Shown: positions 1 to 11,411, counted from the first letter of the stretch. The stretch is DNA of 64,000 bases from CAVRAZ01 sp963719135 (GCA_963719135.1 CAVRAZ010000010.1:1-64000), one strand, 5' to 3'. Notes: generated by a model not told the origin, from the letters alone. Numbers and translations: made by a program.

Positions 1-60
1 GATTGCCGTGTCGTTCGGTTTACTCTTCGGCCGGACCCCGCTCTAGAGATGCGGACGATT

Positions 61-89
61 TTGCCAAGCGCGTCCGATAACGCGATAAT
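61..89 (+). promoter_or_regulatory. Sigma-70-type promoter for lapA-pyrF
   Basis: TTGCCA at 61-66 and GATAAT at 84-89 are separated by 17 bases, close to the sigma-70 consensus, and lie about 33 bases before the lapA start. The first 60 bases of the window show no recognisable gene. Confidence 0.6.
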
Positions 90-122
90 GGGTCTAACAT
101 CCGCGCAAGGTCGGGGAACCCC

Positions 123-431
123 ATGAAACGCGTGTTCGGACTGCTGCTATTGATATTGCTGGTAATTCTGGGTCTCTCATTCGCGGTGCTGAACGCCGAT
201 CCGGTGAAGCTCAACTACTATTTCGGCTTTGCGGACATTCCTCTGTCACTCATCATGGTCGGTGCGCTGGCGGCGGGCGCATTGCTTGGCGTGCTGGCGA
301 GCCTGACCGTTATAGTCCGCTACAAGGCGCGCGCCGTTCAGTTGAAGCGACGGCTCGGACACCTCGAGGCGGATTTTCACCGACATAAACCGCACGAGCC
401 CCGCGAAACCGGCGCCTTGGGCGCCCGCTGA
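123..431 (+). CDS. lapA: LapA-domain (DUF1049) inner-membrane protein
   Basis: This is a 102-residue protein with two hydrophobic segments (about residues 5-22 and 40-66), followed by a basic, helical cytoplasmic tail rich in Arg, Lys and Leu. This is the LapA/YciS pattern. In Enterobacteria LapA works with LapB in controlling LPS synthesis through LpxC turnover. No lapB follows here; pyrF lies 25 bases downstream. In E. coli lapAB also sits just before pyrF, which supports the family call. The short length and lack of enzymatic motifs mean the function is inferred from fold pattern and neighbourhood. Confidence 0.8.
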   Translation: MKRVFGLLLLILLVILGLSFAVLNADPVKLNYYFGFADIPLSLIMVGALAAGALLGVLASLTVIVRYKARAVQLKRRLGHLEADFHRHKPHEPRETGALGAR

Positions 432-456
432 ACGGCTCGGTCACGGAAGTTCCGAC

Positions 457-1167
457 ATGAGTCAACCTGCCGTGACAGGCCCGCGGGTGATCGTGGCCCT
501 GGACTACCCGGCGGCTGCGCCGGCTCTGGATTTCGTCGCGCGGGTCTCGCCCTCGGATTGCCGTCTCAAGGTCGGCAAGGAACTGTTCACGCGTGAGGGC
601 CCGGAACTCGTGCGCCGTCTGGTGCGCGGGGGTTTCGATGTCTTCCTCGATCTTAAGTACCACGATATTCCCAATACCGTCGCGCACGCCTGCGAAGCGG
701 CAGCCGATCTCGGTGTCTGGATGACGAATCTGCATGCGAGCGGCGGTGTGGCGATGATGAAGGCCGCCAGGGGAGCGCTGCACCGCTTCGGTGACCGCGC
801 ACCGCTGCTCATTGCCGTAACCGTGCTGACCAGTCTGGACGATGCCGGACTGCGTCAGGTCGGTATCGATGCGGGGCCGGAGGCGCAGGCGTTGAGGCTG
901 GCGCGGCTTGCGAAAGAGGCCGGACTCGACGGCGTGGTCTGTTCCGCTCGCGAGGCCGGGTTGCTGAGAAGCGCTCTGGGCGCGTCCTTCCTGCTGGTGA
1001 CGCCGGGCGTCCGTCCGGCCGGTGCGGAACGGGACGATCAAGCGCGCGTCATGACGCCGCGCGACGCCGTCAGTGCCGGTGCGGATTATCTGGTGATCGG
1101 CCGACCGGTCACCCAGGCCGACGACCCAATCCGGATGCTGCAGCGCATCAATGCGGAAGTCAGATAA
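457..1167 (+). CDS. pyrF: Orotidine 5'-phosphate decarboxylase
   Basis: The product converts OMP to UMP, the last step of de novo pyrimidine synthesis, in the cytosol. The 236-residue protein is a TIM barrel of normal family length. The signature D65-L-K67-Y-H-D70-I-P holds the catalytic Asp-Lys-Asp set, and Asp16 in the VALDYP motif starts the first strand. The C-terminal phosphate-binding stretch VTPGVRP and the VIGRPV motif are also present. The ATG at 457 lies 25 bases after lapA, so the two are likely co-transcribed. Confidence 0.97.
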   Translation: MSQPAVTGPRVIVALDYPAAAPALDFVARVSPSDCRLKVGKELFTREGPELVRRLVRGGFDVFLDLKYHDIPNTVAHACEAAADLGVWMTNLHASGGVAMMKAARGALHRFGDRAPLLIAVTVLTSLDDAGLRQVGIDAGPEAQALRLARLAKEAGLDGVVCSAREAGLLRSALGASFLLVTPGVRPAGAERDDQARVMTPRDAVSAGADYLVIGRPVTQADDPIRMLQRINAEVR

Positions 1168-1423
1168 TGCGAGTCATGGGGTGAGCGTACCTGATCGCCC
1201 TGCACATCGATCACGCCCCTGGTTCCTTCAGACGCTTCTCATTCCTACGCGCGATTGGGCGATCGTCGCTGGCACGGCCAGGTCGCATTGACTAGGATAG
1301 CCTCGGCCATCGGTTGGCCGGTTCGGTGAGCTGATCTGCACACCGTCGGGCCGGCGGACGATGTTCATCCGCGAAGCTGGTTTGCTTCGTCGTTTCTCGA
1401 TCAAAGACAGGGAGGTCGCATTG

Positions 1424-1714
1424 ATGATTCTTCGCAAATGGCTGTTCGTGTTTCTCTTGGTCTGTTCGCCGGTCGCGGTCTATGCCGCCGAATCGGTCGA
1501 TATCAACACTGCCGACTCGGAGGTGCTGGTCGACCGCATGGTCGGTGTGGGACCGCAAAAAGCGATGGCGATCGTGCAATATCGCCAGGCGCATGGCCCC
1601 TTCAAACAGGTCGAAGAACTTGTAAACGTCAAGGGAATCGGGCAAAAGCTGGTCGAGCAGAACCGATCCCGCCTGGTCGTGGTGCCGGCGAATGCCAAGC
1701 TGAAATCCAAGTAG
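1424..1714 (+). CDS. ComEA-type helix-hairpin-helix DNA-binding protein, secreted
   Basis: This 96-residue protein has an N-terminal signal peptide (hydrophobic residues 6-20, likely cleavage after AYA or AA near 22). The mature part is a tandem helix-hairpin-helix domain: GVGPQKA at 41-47 and VKGIGQKLV at 69-77, preceded by the VDINTAD motif typical of ComEA. Such small periplasmic proteins bind incoming DNA during transformation, though many genomes carry them without a proven role. The ATG at 1424 is chosen over an in-frame upstream ATG (1361) because GGAGG at 1411-1415 is well spaced and because the signal peptide then starts properly. Confidence 0.85.
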   Translation: MILRKWLFVFLLVCSPVAVYAAESVDINTADSEVLVDRMVGVGPQKAMAIVQYRQAHGPFKQVEELVNVKGIGQKLVEQNRSRLVVVPANAKLKSK

Positions 1715-1731
1715 AGCCGGCGCCTTGTGTT

Positions 1732-1758
1732 CCGGGGCCGGCGCGAGGCCGGCCCCGG
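1732..1758. repeat. GC-rich hairpin after the comEA-like gene
   Basis: A perfect 11-bp inverted repeat (arms 1732-1742 and 1748-1758, CCGGGGCCGGC) has a 5-base loop. No T-run follows, so it is not a clear intrinsic terminator. It could be a pause or mRNA-end structure. Confidence 0.4.
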
Positions 1759-1872
1759 CGACTGCGCGCCACCGCAGGGGTGATCGATCTCTGGCGCTTG
1801 CGGACCTTTGAGACATCGTGTAGGCTGGCAACAAAATAAAACATAATCCTACAGTTGTAATAACTTCTTAAC

Positions 1873-3291
1873 ATGAATCGATACTGTCCTGTCATTCTCT
1901 CGGGTGGAGCAGGCAGTCGCCTATGGCCTCTGTCGAGAGAACACTATCCGAAACCGCTGCTGCCGATGTTCGGCAAATACACGCTGCTCCAGGACACGGT
2001 ACAACGTTTGCAGGGATTGAACGGTGTTGATGATCCGTTGCTGGTCTGTAACGAAGAGCATCGCTTTCTGGTCGCGGAGCAACTGCATCAGCTCGGAAAG
2101 CGACCCGCGGCAATCATCCTCGAACCCCAAGGACGCAATACCGCGCCGGCACTGACGGTCGCGGCGCTGAAGCTTGCGGCCGACAAACCCGACGTCTTGA
2201 TGGTCGTGATGCCGGCGGACCATGTGATCCCCGATCAAGCCAAATTCCTCAAGGCTGTCGTGGAGGGCAGTCACCTGGCCGACGGCGGGTTTCTGGTCAC
2301 GTTCGGGATCGTGCCCGGCCGCCCTGAAACCGGGTATGGATATATTCGGCGCGGCATCGACCTGGGGGCCGATGCCTACGCCGTGGCGGCTTTCGTCGAA
2401 AAGCCCGATCAGGCGACAGCGGAATCCTATCTGGCTTCCGGCGCCTATTACTGGAACAGCGGCATATTCCTGATGCGGGCCGACCGGTGGCTGGAGGAGA
2501 TCGGCGCCAGGCGGCCGGATATTCTGGCGGCCTGCGAGCGCGCCGTGCAGGGTGCGAAGCCGGATGCCGATTTCTTTCGGCTGGGCAAGCAGGCCTTTCT
2601 CGAAAGCCCCAGCGATTCGATCGACTATGCGGTCATGGAAAAGACCGACCGCGCGGCCGTGATCGGACTCGACGCGGGCTGGTCGGATGTCGGTGCCTGG
2701 TCGTCGATCTGGGAAGTGTCGGAACACGACAGTGCCGGCAACGTTTCCCGGGGCGATGTCCTGATCCATGACGTCAGCAATTCTCTGATATTCGCCGAGG
2801 GCCGGTGTATCGCGGCGGTTGGGTTGGACAACATGATCGTGGTCGAAACCGCCGACGCCGTGCTGGTGGCCGACAAACGGCGTAGCCAGGAAGTCAAGGA
2901 GATCGTCGACAAGCTCAAAGCAGATGCGCGTGAGGAGCATCTGTTTCACCGCCGGGTATTCAGGCCCTGGGGAAATTATGAAGGCATTGACCAGGGTCAA
3001 CGTTATCAGGTGAAACGGTTGACGGTGAAGCCGGGTGCTCAGTTATCCTTGCAGATGCACCACCATCGTGCAGAACACTGGATTGTTGTAACCGGCACGG
3101 CGCGCGTGACGCGTGGCGACGAGGTTTTCATCCTGTCCGAGAATGAATCGACTTATATCCCGCTGGGAACGCGGCATCGGCTCGAGAATCCCGGCAATAT
3201 TCCGCTGGAGATCATCGAGGTTCAGTCGGGCAGCTATCTCGGCGAGGACGACATCGTACGATTCGAGGATGTTTACAATCGGGTCGAGTAG
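1873..3291 (+). CDS. manC: Mannose-1-phosphate guanylyltransferase / mannose-6-phosphate isomerase
   Basis: This bifunctional 472-residue enzyme makes GDP-mannose. The N-terminal nucleotidyltransferase domain (about 1-280) begins with SGGAGSRLWPLSRE and PKPLLP, the pyrophosphorylase signature, and has FVEKP near 175. A linker and a C-terminal cupin (about 350-470), with FRPWG, the metal-binding QMHHHRAEHW and the E-rich EVQSG tail, form the type II phosphomannose isomerase part. The length is normal for the ManC/AlgA/XanB family. galU follows, so this is a sugar-nucleotide pair likely feeding surface polysaccharide, perhaps that of the locus at 48-56.8 kb. Confidence 0.95.
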   Translation: MNRYCPVILSGGAGSRLWPLSREHYPKPLLPMFGKYTLLQDTVQRLQGLNGVDDPLLVCNEEHRFLVAEQLHQLGKRPAAIILEPQGRNTAPALTVAALKLAADKPDVLMVVMPADHVIPDQAKFLKAVVEGSHLADGGFLVTFGIVPGRPETGYGYIRRGIDLGADAYAVAAFVEKPDQATAESYLASGAYYWNSGIFLMRADRWLEEIGARRPDILAACERAVQGAKPDADFFRLGKQAFLESPSDSIDYAVMEKTDRAAVIGLDAGWSDVGAWSSIWEVSEHDSAGNVSRGDVLIHDVSNSLIFAEGRCIAAVGLDNMIVVETADAVLVADKRRSQEVKEIVDKLKADAREEHLFHRRVFRPWGNYEGIDQGQRYQVKRLTVKPGAQLSLQMHHHRAEHWIVVTGTARVTRGDEVFILSENESTYIPLGTRHRLENPGNIPLEIIEVQSGSYLGEDDIVRFEDVYNRVE

Positions 3292-3421
3292 CAGTAGGAC
3301 GAACGCTATGCAGATAACCTGTTGACCTGGTTCAAGAGTTTACCCCTGAGTACCGATATCGCACTGATCGCCTGACGGCGTCGGTTGCGGGTTCGGTGCA
3401 TTCGAGAGGACAAGCAACGCA

Positions 3422-4306
3422 ATGAAGAAAAGGAAAGTTAAGAAGGCCGTATTTCCCGTGGCTGGCCTGGGCACGCGCTTTCTGCCGGCCACCAAGGCCA
3501 ATCCGAAGGAAATGTTGACCGTTGTGGACGAACCGCTGATTCAGTACGCGGCCCAGGAGGCCGTCTCGGCGGGCATCACCGAACTGATTTTCGTCACCGG
3601 CCGCAACAAGCGCGCGATCCCTGATCACTTCGACAAAGCCTACGAACTTGAGGCGGAGCTGCAGCGCAAGAACAAGACGAAGTTGCTGGACATCATCCGC
3701 AGCATCCTGCCCGAGGGCGTTTCCTGCATCTACATCCGGCAACCGGAAGCCCTGGGTCTGGGTCATGCCGTCGCGTGTGCGCGCTGCGCGGTCGGCGACG
3801 AACCCTTTGCGGTCATACTGGCGGACGACCTGATCATGGAGCAGGGCAAGACCTGCATGCAGGAGATGGTTGACGCCTACGCCTACCACGGTTGTTCCAT
3901 CCTGGGCGCGCAGCGCGTCGCCAAGGAAGACGTCTCCAAGTACGGTGTGGTTGCCGCCGAACCGGCCGGCGAACGTATGTGGACCGTGCACGGCATGGTG
4001 GAAAAGCCGCGGCCGGAGGATGCACCCTCGAACATCGCAGTCGTCGGCCGGTACATACTGACGCCGCACATCTTCGATATGCTCGCCTCCACGCCGCGCG
4101 GTGCGGGTGGCGAAATTCAGCTCACCGACGCGATCGCCGAACTGCTCAGACGGGAACGGGTGCTGGCGTACGAGTTCACCGGCAAGCGCTACGACTGCGG
4201 CGACAAGCTGGGCTATCTGCAGGCCAACGTCGAGTATGCATTGCGCCATCCCGAGCTGGGTAAGGATTTCGCGGCCTACCTGAAAGAGCTGGCAAATAAA
4301 CTGTAA
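3422..4306 (+). CDS. galU: UTP-glucose-1-phosphate uridylyltransferase
   Basis: The product makes UDP-glucose from UTP and glucose 1-phosphate. The 294-residue protein has the GalU signature: FPVAGLGTRFLPATK with PKEML after it, QPEALGLGHAV for nucleotide binding, and VEKP with the GGEIQLTDAI motif late in the domain. The length is typical. UDP-glucose is the precursor for the GalE and UXS steps encoded at 54.8-56.8 kb (the latter through UDP-glucuronate). The ATG at 3422 follows GAGAGGA at 3407-3413, a plausible ribosome binding site. Confidence 0.96.
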   Translation: MKKRKVKKAVFPVAGLGTRFLPATKANPKEMLTVVDEPLIQYAAQEAVSAGITELIFVTGRNKRAIPDHFDKAYELEAELQRKNKTKLLDIIRSILPEGVSCIYIRQPEALGLGHAVACARCAVGDEPFAVILADDLIMEQGKTCMQEMVDAYAYHGCSILGAQRVAKEDVSKYGVVAAEPAGERMWTVHGMVEKPRPEDAPSNIAVVGRYILTPHIFDMLASTPRGAGGEIQLTDAIAELLRRERVLAYEFTGKRYDCGDKLGYLQANVEYALRHPELGKDFAAYLKELANKL

Positions 4307-4454
4307 GCGGCGGGTGTCAGCCTGACCGCCGTTTGAGGATTTCTTGACATGGGCAGGATGAAAACCTCGGTGCCTTCTACTATGATCGACTAAAAATAAT
4401 AGGGGTTTTGTCGTTTCGGCGGGAAGGGTCAATTCCAACCAGAGGGGGGTAGTT

Positions 4455-5129
4455 ATGACATCACGTAATCTTAGAATTCTGATTAGCGCGGTCGCGTTCG
4501 GCGGCGCAATGACTTTCGGCGCAGGGGCCGTCGCGTATTGGGGTGGTCCTTGGGATGGCGACTGGGGTGGTCCCGGGGGCGGTCCTTGGGGCGGCGGGCC
4601 TTACTATCCGTACGGGGGTTATGGTGGCAGGGACCTGATCCATCAACGGCAGGTAGAGATGCGCGACCACGAGCAGGCCATGCGGGACGTCGGCCACATG
4701 TTGTCGGGCCGGCGGCCGTTCGATCGCGTCGAAGCGACGCGCCTGGCGCGCGAAATCGAAGCGACGGCCGGGGAAAACCTGTGGCGCATGTTCCGACCGG
4801 GCGACTGGCGAATGGGCTCGCGTTCGTCGTCGATCATCTGGGGCGACATGGACAGGTTCAAGAGCCACGCCGAGGCGCTGAAGGCCGCGGCCGGTCAACT
4901 GGCCGACGAACTCGAGAAGCGCCCGACGGCCGAGGAGTACGCGGGGGGCAAGGCCGTGGTACCCGACTGGCGCTTGGAGCGCTATGGTGCAGCGCCTTGG
5001 GAGGGTGGTCCCTACAGCCGGTGGGGTAATCGCGGAGGGGCGGTCACGAAAGAAGTCTACGACGCCTACCTCAAGCTCGAGGACACTTGCCACGGCTGCC
5101 ATGCCAATTTCCGCAGTCCCTGGTACTGA
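4455..5129 (+). CDS. Class II cytochrome c (c'-like) with Gly/Trp-rich N-terminal insert
   Basis: The 224-residue secreted protein has a signal peptide at 1-27. A short Gly/Pro/Trp/Tyr-rich stretch (about 28-58) follows, then an all-alpha region and a single heme site C212-H-G-C215-H216 at the extreme C-terminus. A C-terminal CxxCH after a four-helix bundle is the class II (c') arrangement, and YDAYLKLEDTCHGCH is typical. These periplasmic hemoproteins bind NO or act in electron transfer. The glycine-tryptophan insert between signal and bundle is unusual and makes the protein longer than the usual 130-150 residues. The substrate is unknown. Confidence 0.8.
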   Translation: MTSRNLRILISAVAFGGAMTFGAGAVAYWGGPWDGDWGGPGGGPWGGGPYYPYGGYGGRDLIHQRQVEMRDHEQAMRDVGHMLSGRRPFDRVEATRLAREIEATAGENLWRMFRPGDWRMGSRSSSIIWGDMDRFKSHAEALKAAAGQLADELEKRPTAEEYAGGKAVVPDWRLERYGAAPWEGGPYSRWGNRGGAVTKEVYDAYLKLEDTCHGCHANFRSPWY

Positions 5130-5152
5130 AGTTCGGTCGTAGTCCCGATGGA

Positions 5153-5182
5153 AACCCCGCCGCCACGGCGGGGTTTTTCGTG
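5153..5182 (+). terminator. Intrinsic terminator after the cytochrome gene
   Basis: Arms CCCCGCCG and CGGCGGGG around a short loop are followed by TTTTT, 24 bases after the cytochrome stop codon. Confidence 0.85.
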
Positions 5183-5522
5183 GGGGGGGCTATTGTGCCG
5201 TCATGACCAGCGCCGTGTCGCCAGGCACTGCGACGCGCGCTTGCGCGGCGTTGACCGCCCGAAGGGCCGTCCGCAACGCGCGAAGCCGATCCGCTGGTGT
5301 TCAGCGTCCAATCTGTCGACGGATTCCGCCGTCCGCCGGAATGGCGAGGTCTTTCAGCCCGGCGCTGGCATCGGCAATGGCTCCCCGCTTTCGGGGAGGA
5401 GCGATGGACGTATTCACGGTGGCATTCGCAACCTCCGACGTGCTGCGTCTTCCCCCGGCTGCCGACGACGCGCCTTGGTCCTGCAAACACGGCACCGGTA
5501 TCTGGCGGTATAATGCCGACGC
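5183..5522. other. Gap before recQ, no gene seen
   Basis: About 340 bases lie between the terminator and recQ. Short open frames exist here but show no family features and read as compositional artefacts. The recQ promoter must lie here, but I cannot place it. Confidence 0.5.
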
Positions 5523-7385
<1,863 letters not shown>

Positions 7386-7640
7386 TTCAGTCGTACGGCG
7401 GGTGCGGACCGACAGGTGTATCAGTTTGCGGTGCCGCACCGGCGACGGCCGATCGCCAGGGTGTCATTTTGCAGTGCTGCGCTTGCGGTTGCCCGGCGCT
7501 TCGCTTCGAGACGTCGCACCGGTGGCGGCCGGTGCCGAGCATCACGACTGAGCTTATGGCCCCGCGCCGATGCCGGAATGACGTTCAGGTTTCCAACCGA
7601 GAGGCTCGCACGGTGTTCCAGCGGCGCCTGGATCGCAGCC

Positions 7641-8882
7641 TCAATCGGGGCGCAGCGCCGTGGATACCGGGAAGCCCACGGGTCCGCACAGCTTCTGGTC
7701 GAGCCGCTTGCGGCGCTGCAGCGCCGCCTCCGAGTCGGGCAGCCGCGCGCAATAATGGCGCGCTTTGGCGAAATCGCCGCGGACATGTTCGTAGTACTTG
7801 GCCAGCCGCTCGATGGATTCCGGGCAACCCTGTGCGGCCAGCCGTTCCCAGAGCGGAACAGCCCGGTCCCAGCGACCCGCGCGCCTGAGCAGACGCGCCT
7901 GCAGACGGAGGCCAGCGTCGCACAGATGGTCGCCGTACCTTTCCAGCACCGCCAGCGCTTCTGCCTCGCTTTCCTCGGCCAGCCAGCGCGCCAGTCCGTG
8001 CATGTCCACGCACGCCGGTTCAGGGTCGCGCACCGCATCGGCGATCGCGCGGTGCACCGCCGCCAGCGAGAGGATGTCCTGGCGGTTGTGTTCCACGACT
8101 TTGACGAGCGGAGCGGCTTGGCCGGCGCGCATATAACCGAACCAGGCCTCCGGCGCCTCGGCGCCGGGCAGATCGTCGGTGCGCGTGAAGCCCAGCAGTT
8201 CGCGCTCCAGCGTGACCAGCCGGCAGTCGTCCCAGCGCCTGCCGAACAGCCGGCGCGCCGGGTGCAACAGATCCAGATGGGCGAGCCCGTCGAAAGGGGG
8301 CTCAATACCCTGCATGCGAAACCGTGTGCGCAACAGCGGCACGTCGAAACTCTTGCCGTTGAAGCTCGCCAGCCGATGGCCCGGTGGCAGTTGCGCGACC
8401 AACTCGGGCAGCAGCGCGGGCTCGGCGTCGAACCGGGTCAGGAGCAACTGCACGAGCCGGATTGCGCCCTGCTCGACGAACGCCAGTCCGACCAGAAAAG
8501 CCAGCGTGCCGCTGCCGCCGGCCAGTCCAGTGGTTTCGGTGTCGAGGTAGACCGATGGCTGTGGCGCCGCTTCGCCGGGCAGCGGCGGAATGTCGCGCAG
8601 TGCGGCCAACGGCAGTGCGCCGAGATTCCCGCACAACGGAACACGCGCCTCGATCCGGATCAGGCCGCTCGCGATCATTGCGCCGTTCAAGGTTTCCGCC
8701 AGCGCCTCGGGCGGCAGCCGGCGGGCCGCGATGCGGGCCGGCGCCTGCATACGCCCCGGCCGCACCTGCGCCAACCGCTCGCGCAGGCCGGATTCGGTCG
8801 GCGCCGATGCCGCCGCGCCGGTTGCGGGTGCCGCGCCCGCCTGTGCCTGCAGCCGTGAAAGCCGTGACTTAAGCGTTGTCAT
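7641..8882 (-). CDS. mrfB: MrfB/YprB-type DEDD exonuclease with helical repeats
   Basis: The 413-residue protein holds an RNase H-like exonuclease domain. Motifs seen are YLDTETTGLAGG (Exo I, Asp and Glu), SFNGKSFDVPLL (Exo II) and EHNRQDILSL (Exo III), followed by a helical, TPR-like C-terminus. It lies about 100 bases downstream of, and in line with, the DUF1998 helicase. The same pair is yprA-yprB in Bacillus subtilis, named mrfAB for repair of mitomycin lesions. ATG at 8882 (MTTLKSRLSRLQ) is preferred over an upstream TTG that adds an unlikely extension. Function in this organism is inferred from the pair. Confidence 0.85.
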   Translation of the reverse strand: MTTLKSRLSRLQAQAGAAPATGAAASAPTESGLRERLAQVRPGRMQAPARIAARRLPPEALAETLNGAMIASGLIRIEARVPLCGNLGALPLAALRDIPPLPGEAAPQPSVYLDTETTGLAGGSGTLAFLVGLAFVEQGAIRLVQLLLTRFDAEPALLPELVAQLPPGHRLASFNGKSFDVPLLRTRFRMQGIEPPFDGLAHLDLLHPARRLFGRRWDDCRLVTLERELLGFTRTDDLPGAEAPEAWFGYMRAGQAAPLVKVVEHNRQDILSLAAVHRAIADAVRDPEPACVDMHGLARWLAEESEAEALAVLERYGDHLCDAGLRLQARLLRRAGRWDRAVPLWERLAAQGCPESIERLAKYYEHVRGDFAKARHYCARLPDSEAALQRRKRLDQKLCGPVGFPVSTALRPD

Positions 8883-8985
8883 CGAGTTCTGTCGCAGGTG
8901 CGGGCTTGCGCGCGCAAGGATTTCCTGCGCCCGAGCACAGCCCTTTGCCGCCAAGACTGCTCGTGCAGGTGTTGTCCATGCCCAT

Positions 8986-11406
8986 TTACGCGGTGCTCAT
9001 CAGTTGCGCGAGAACGGTCAGGGCCGCGGCCTTGGGCGACCAGCCACGCACCTCGTCGCCGGCCAGGATCGGACCGATACAGCTTGGGCAACCCTGTTCG
9101 CACTGGCAGGCGCCGACCAGATCACGTGCATCAGCCGCGACGCACTGCCGGATGTCGTACAAGGGCGCCGAAATGCCGATGCCGCCCGGGTAGTTGTCGT
9201 ACAGAAACAGCGTCGGCGTGAACTGCTGCAGCGCGAACGGGTCGAGCGCCTCGCCCTGTTCATCGCGCAACTGGCCGCGCCCGCCGGCGCCGACGGCGGC
9301 GAACCACTTCGCGTTGCCGTCGCCCACCGCCCGGCCGATGTCCTGCGGCTCGGACAGCATGCGCATGGCCGCGACGTGATGCATGGCATAGCCCGCACCC
9401 AGAAAACCATCGATGGCCTGCTGCCGCGAGGGAAAGCACGCAGCGAGCGCCCGCGGATCGATCTGCCACCAGACGGCCGTGGTGTGCATCTCCTGGTCGG
9501 GCAGATCGATGTTGCCGTAGCCTACGTTCTCGTGCGTGTAATAGCGGATTTTCTTGTAACCGGCGATGCGCCGCACCAGATGGACTTCGCCGTGCGCGAC
9601 CACGGACGAGCGCGCCAGGCTTTGGTCGAAGCGTTCGAGGATCTTAAGGCGGGTGTAGTCGATGGCATCGGTGTAGTAGTCGGCGCGGGTGCGGGTGACG
9701 AAGGCCTTGCGTCCATCCCAGTCCAGCCGTTCGACCTGGTAGGGCGCGGACTGGATCATGTAGATCGCGCCTTCGTAAAGGGTCATCGGCGCCGAGCTGT
9801 AATCGACCTCGGCGATGACGGTCTGCCGGCCGTCGCTGGCGTCGATCACGACGAAGTTGCCCTCGGCCACCGAACGCAGGCCGACGCTGTTGGCCGGATA
9901 GCTGTCGGCCATCCAGTGCCACTGTTCGCCCTCGCGGTGCAGGATGCCGTTCTCCTCCAGGTAGGCCAGCAGTTCCTCCAGATTCTCGCCGCCGAAGCGT
10001 TCGCCCTGTTCGAACGGCAGTTCGAAGGCCGCGCAGCGCACGTGATCGAGCAGGATCAGCAACTGGTCCGGGTCGATGCGCGCCTGCTCGGGCGAGGCGC
10101 CGAGAAAGAAGCCGGGATTGCGCACCAGGTACTGGTCCAGCGGCAGACTGCTGGCCACCAGCACGCCCAGCGCCGTGCGCCGGCGGCGGCCGGCGCGGCC
10201 GAGCCGCTGCCAGGTGCCGGCGATGGTGCCGGGGTAACCGTTCAACACGCAGACGTCGAGCGCGCCGATGTCGACGCCGAGTTCCAGCGCCGAGGTGGAG
10301 ATCACGCAGTCGATGGTACCCGCGCGCAGTTGTTTTTCCAGCGAACGGCGTTCGGTCGGCAAATATCCACCGCGATAGGCGGCGACGCGCGCCGGCTTGC
10401 GCGGATCATTGTCGTACACGTCCTTGAGGTACTTGGTCAGCACCTCGACCATCAGCCGCGACTGGGCAAACAGAATGGTCTTGAGCCCGCGTGCGATGGC
10501 CGAACGCGCGATGCGCGTGGTCTGCGAACGGGCCGACGCGCGGATGCCGAGTTCGGGATTGATCACCGGTGGGTTCCACAGCAGCAGGTGTTTTGCGCCC
10601 TGCGGCGCGCCGCTGTCCGTAACGGCCGTGACGTCGCTGCCGATCAGTCCGCACGCGAGTTCGGCCGGGTTGGCGATGGTGGCCGAGCAGAGAATGAACC
10701 GCGGATCGGCGCCGTAGAAGCGGCAGATGCGCCGCAACCGGCGGATCAGGTTGGCGACGTGGCTGCCGAACACGCCGCGATAGGTGTGCAGCTCGTCGAT
10801 GACGATGTATTCGAGCGCCTCGAAAAACTGCGCCCACTTGGTGTGGTGCGGCAGGATGCCCTGGTGCAGCATGTCCGGATTGGTGACGACGATGTCGCCG
10901 CGTGTACGCACCGCCTTGCGCGCATCGCCGGGCGTGTCGCCGTCGAAGGTGAACGCGCGTACGCCCAGTTCGCCGGCGGTATTGAGCGCCTGCAGCTCGG
11001 CCACCTGGTCCTGGGCCAGCGCCTTGGTGGGGAACAGGTACAGGGCTTTGGCCTTGCGCTGCACGGCTGCCTGCAACACCGGCAGGTTGTAGCACAGCGT
11101 CTTCCCGGACGCGGTCGGCGTCACCACCACCGTGTGCCGGCCCGACTGGACCTGCGCCCAGCTCTCGGCCTGATGGATGTAGAGCTGTGCGACACCGCGC
11201 GCGCGCAGCGCGCCGGCAAGCGCCGGTTCGAGTTCGGCGGGGAAGGGGGCATAACGGCCGGATCGGGCCGGCACGATCAACTCGCCGGTGATGCACGGTG
11301 CGTACTTTGTGCGCAACCGGGTCGCCAGGTCTTCGACAGGATCGCGCGCGGCATCCGGGGCGGGCGTCCGTTGGGAAGGGGCGAGCGGTTCGGCCGGCGT
11401 GCTCAT
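8986..11406 (-). CDS. mrfA: MrfA/YprA-type DEAD/DEAH-box helicase with DUF1998 zinc domain
   Basis: The 806-residue SF2 helicase has Walker A VTPTASGKT, motif II DELH, motif III SATI, and motif VI QRLGRAGRR. A C-terminal four-cysteine cluster CQCEQGCPSC marks the DUF1998/MrfA metal-binding domain. B. subtilis MrfA unwinds DNA 3'-5' and works with exonuclease MrfB in a UvrA-independent response to mitomycin C. ATG at 11406 is chosen because GGAGAG stands 8 bases upstream; a start at 11451 would add 15 residues and run through the LexA site. The gene diverges from lexA across 70 bases, which implies SOS control. Confidence 0.9.
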   Translation of the reverse strand: MSTPAEPLAPSQRTPAPDAARDPVEDLATRLRTKYAPCITGELIVPARSGRYAPFPAELEPALAGALRARGVAQLYIHQAESWAQVQSGRHTVVVTPTASGKTLCYNLPVLQAAVQRKAKALYLFPTKALAQDQVAELQALNTAGELGVRAFTFDGDTPGDARKAVRTRGDIVVTNPDMLHQGILPHHTKWAQFFEALEYIVIDELHTYRGVFGSHVANLIRRLRRICRFYGADPRFILCSATIANPAELACGLIGSDVTAVTDSGAPQGAKHLLLWNPPVINPELGIRASARSQTTRIARSAIARGLKTILFAQSRLMVEVLTKYLKDVYDNDPRKPARVAAYRGGYLPTERRSLEKQLRAGTIDCVISTSALELGVDIGALDVCVLNGYPGTIAGTWQRLGRAGRRRRTALGVLVASSLPLDQYLVRNPGFFLGASPEQARIDPDQLLILLDHVRCAAFELPFEQGERFGGENLEELLAYLEENGILHREGEQWHWMADSYPANSVGLRSVAEGNFVVIDASDGRQTVIAEVDYSSAPMTLYEGAIYMIQSAPYQVERLDWDGRKAFVTRTRADYYTDAIDYTRLKILERFDQSLARSSVVAHGEVHLVRRIAGYKKIRYYTHENVGYGNIDLPDQEMHTTAVWWQIDPRALAACFPSRQQAIDGFLGAGYAMHHVAAMRMLSEPQDIGRAVGDGNAKWFAAVGAGGRGQLRDEQGEALDPFALQQFTPTLFLYDNYPGGIGISAPLYDIRQCVAADARDLVGACQCEQGCPSCIGPILAGDEVRGWSPKAAALTVLAQLMSTA

Positions 11407-11411
11407 CAGCG

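Noticed and set aside
310..1041. Long minus-strand open frame across lapA and pyrF
   Set aside because: It is antisense to two well-supported genes, rich in Arg/His/Gln and without family motifs; high GC content creates such frames.
1361..1423. Upstream start for the ComEA-like protein
   Set aside because: The extension breaks the signal peptide and the strong GGAGG lies after it.
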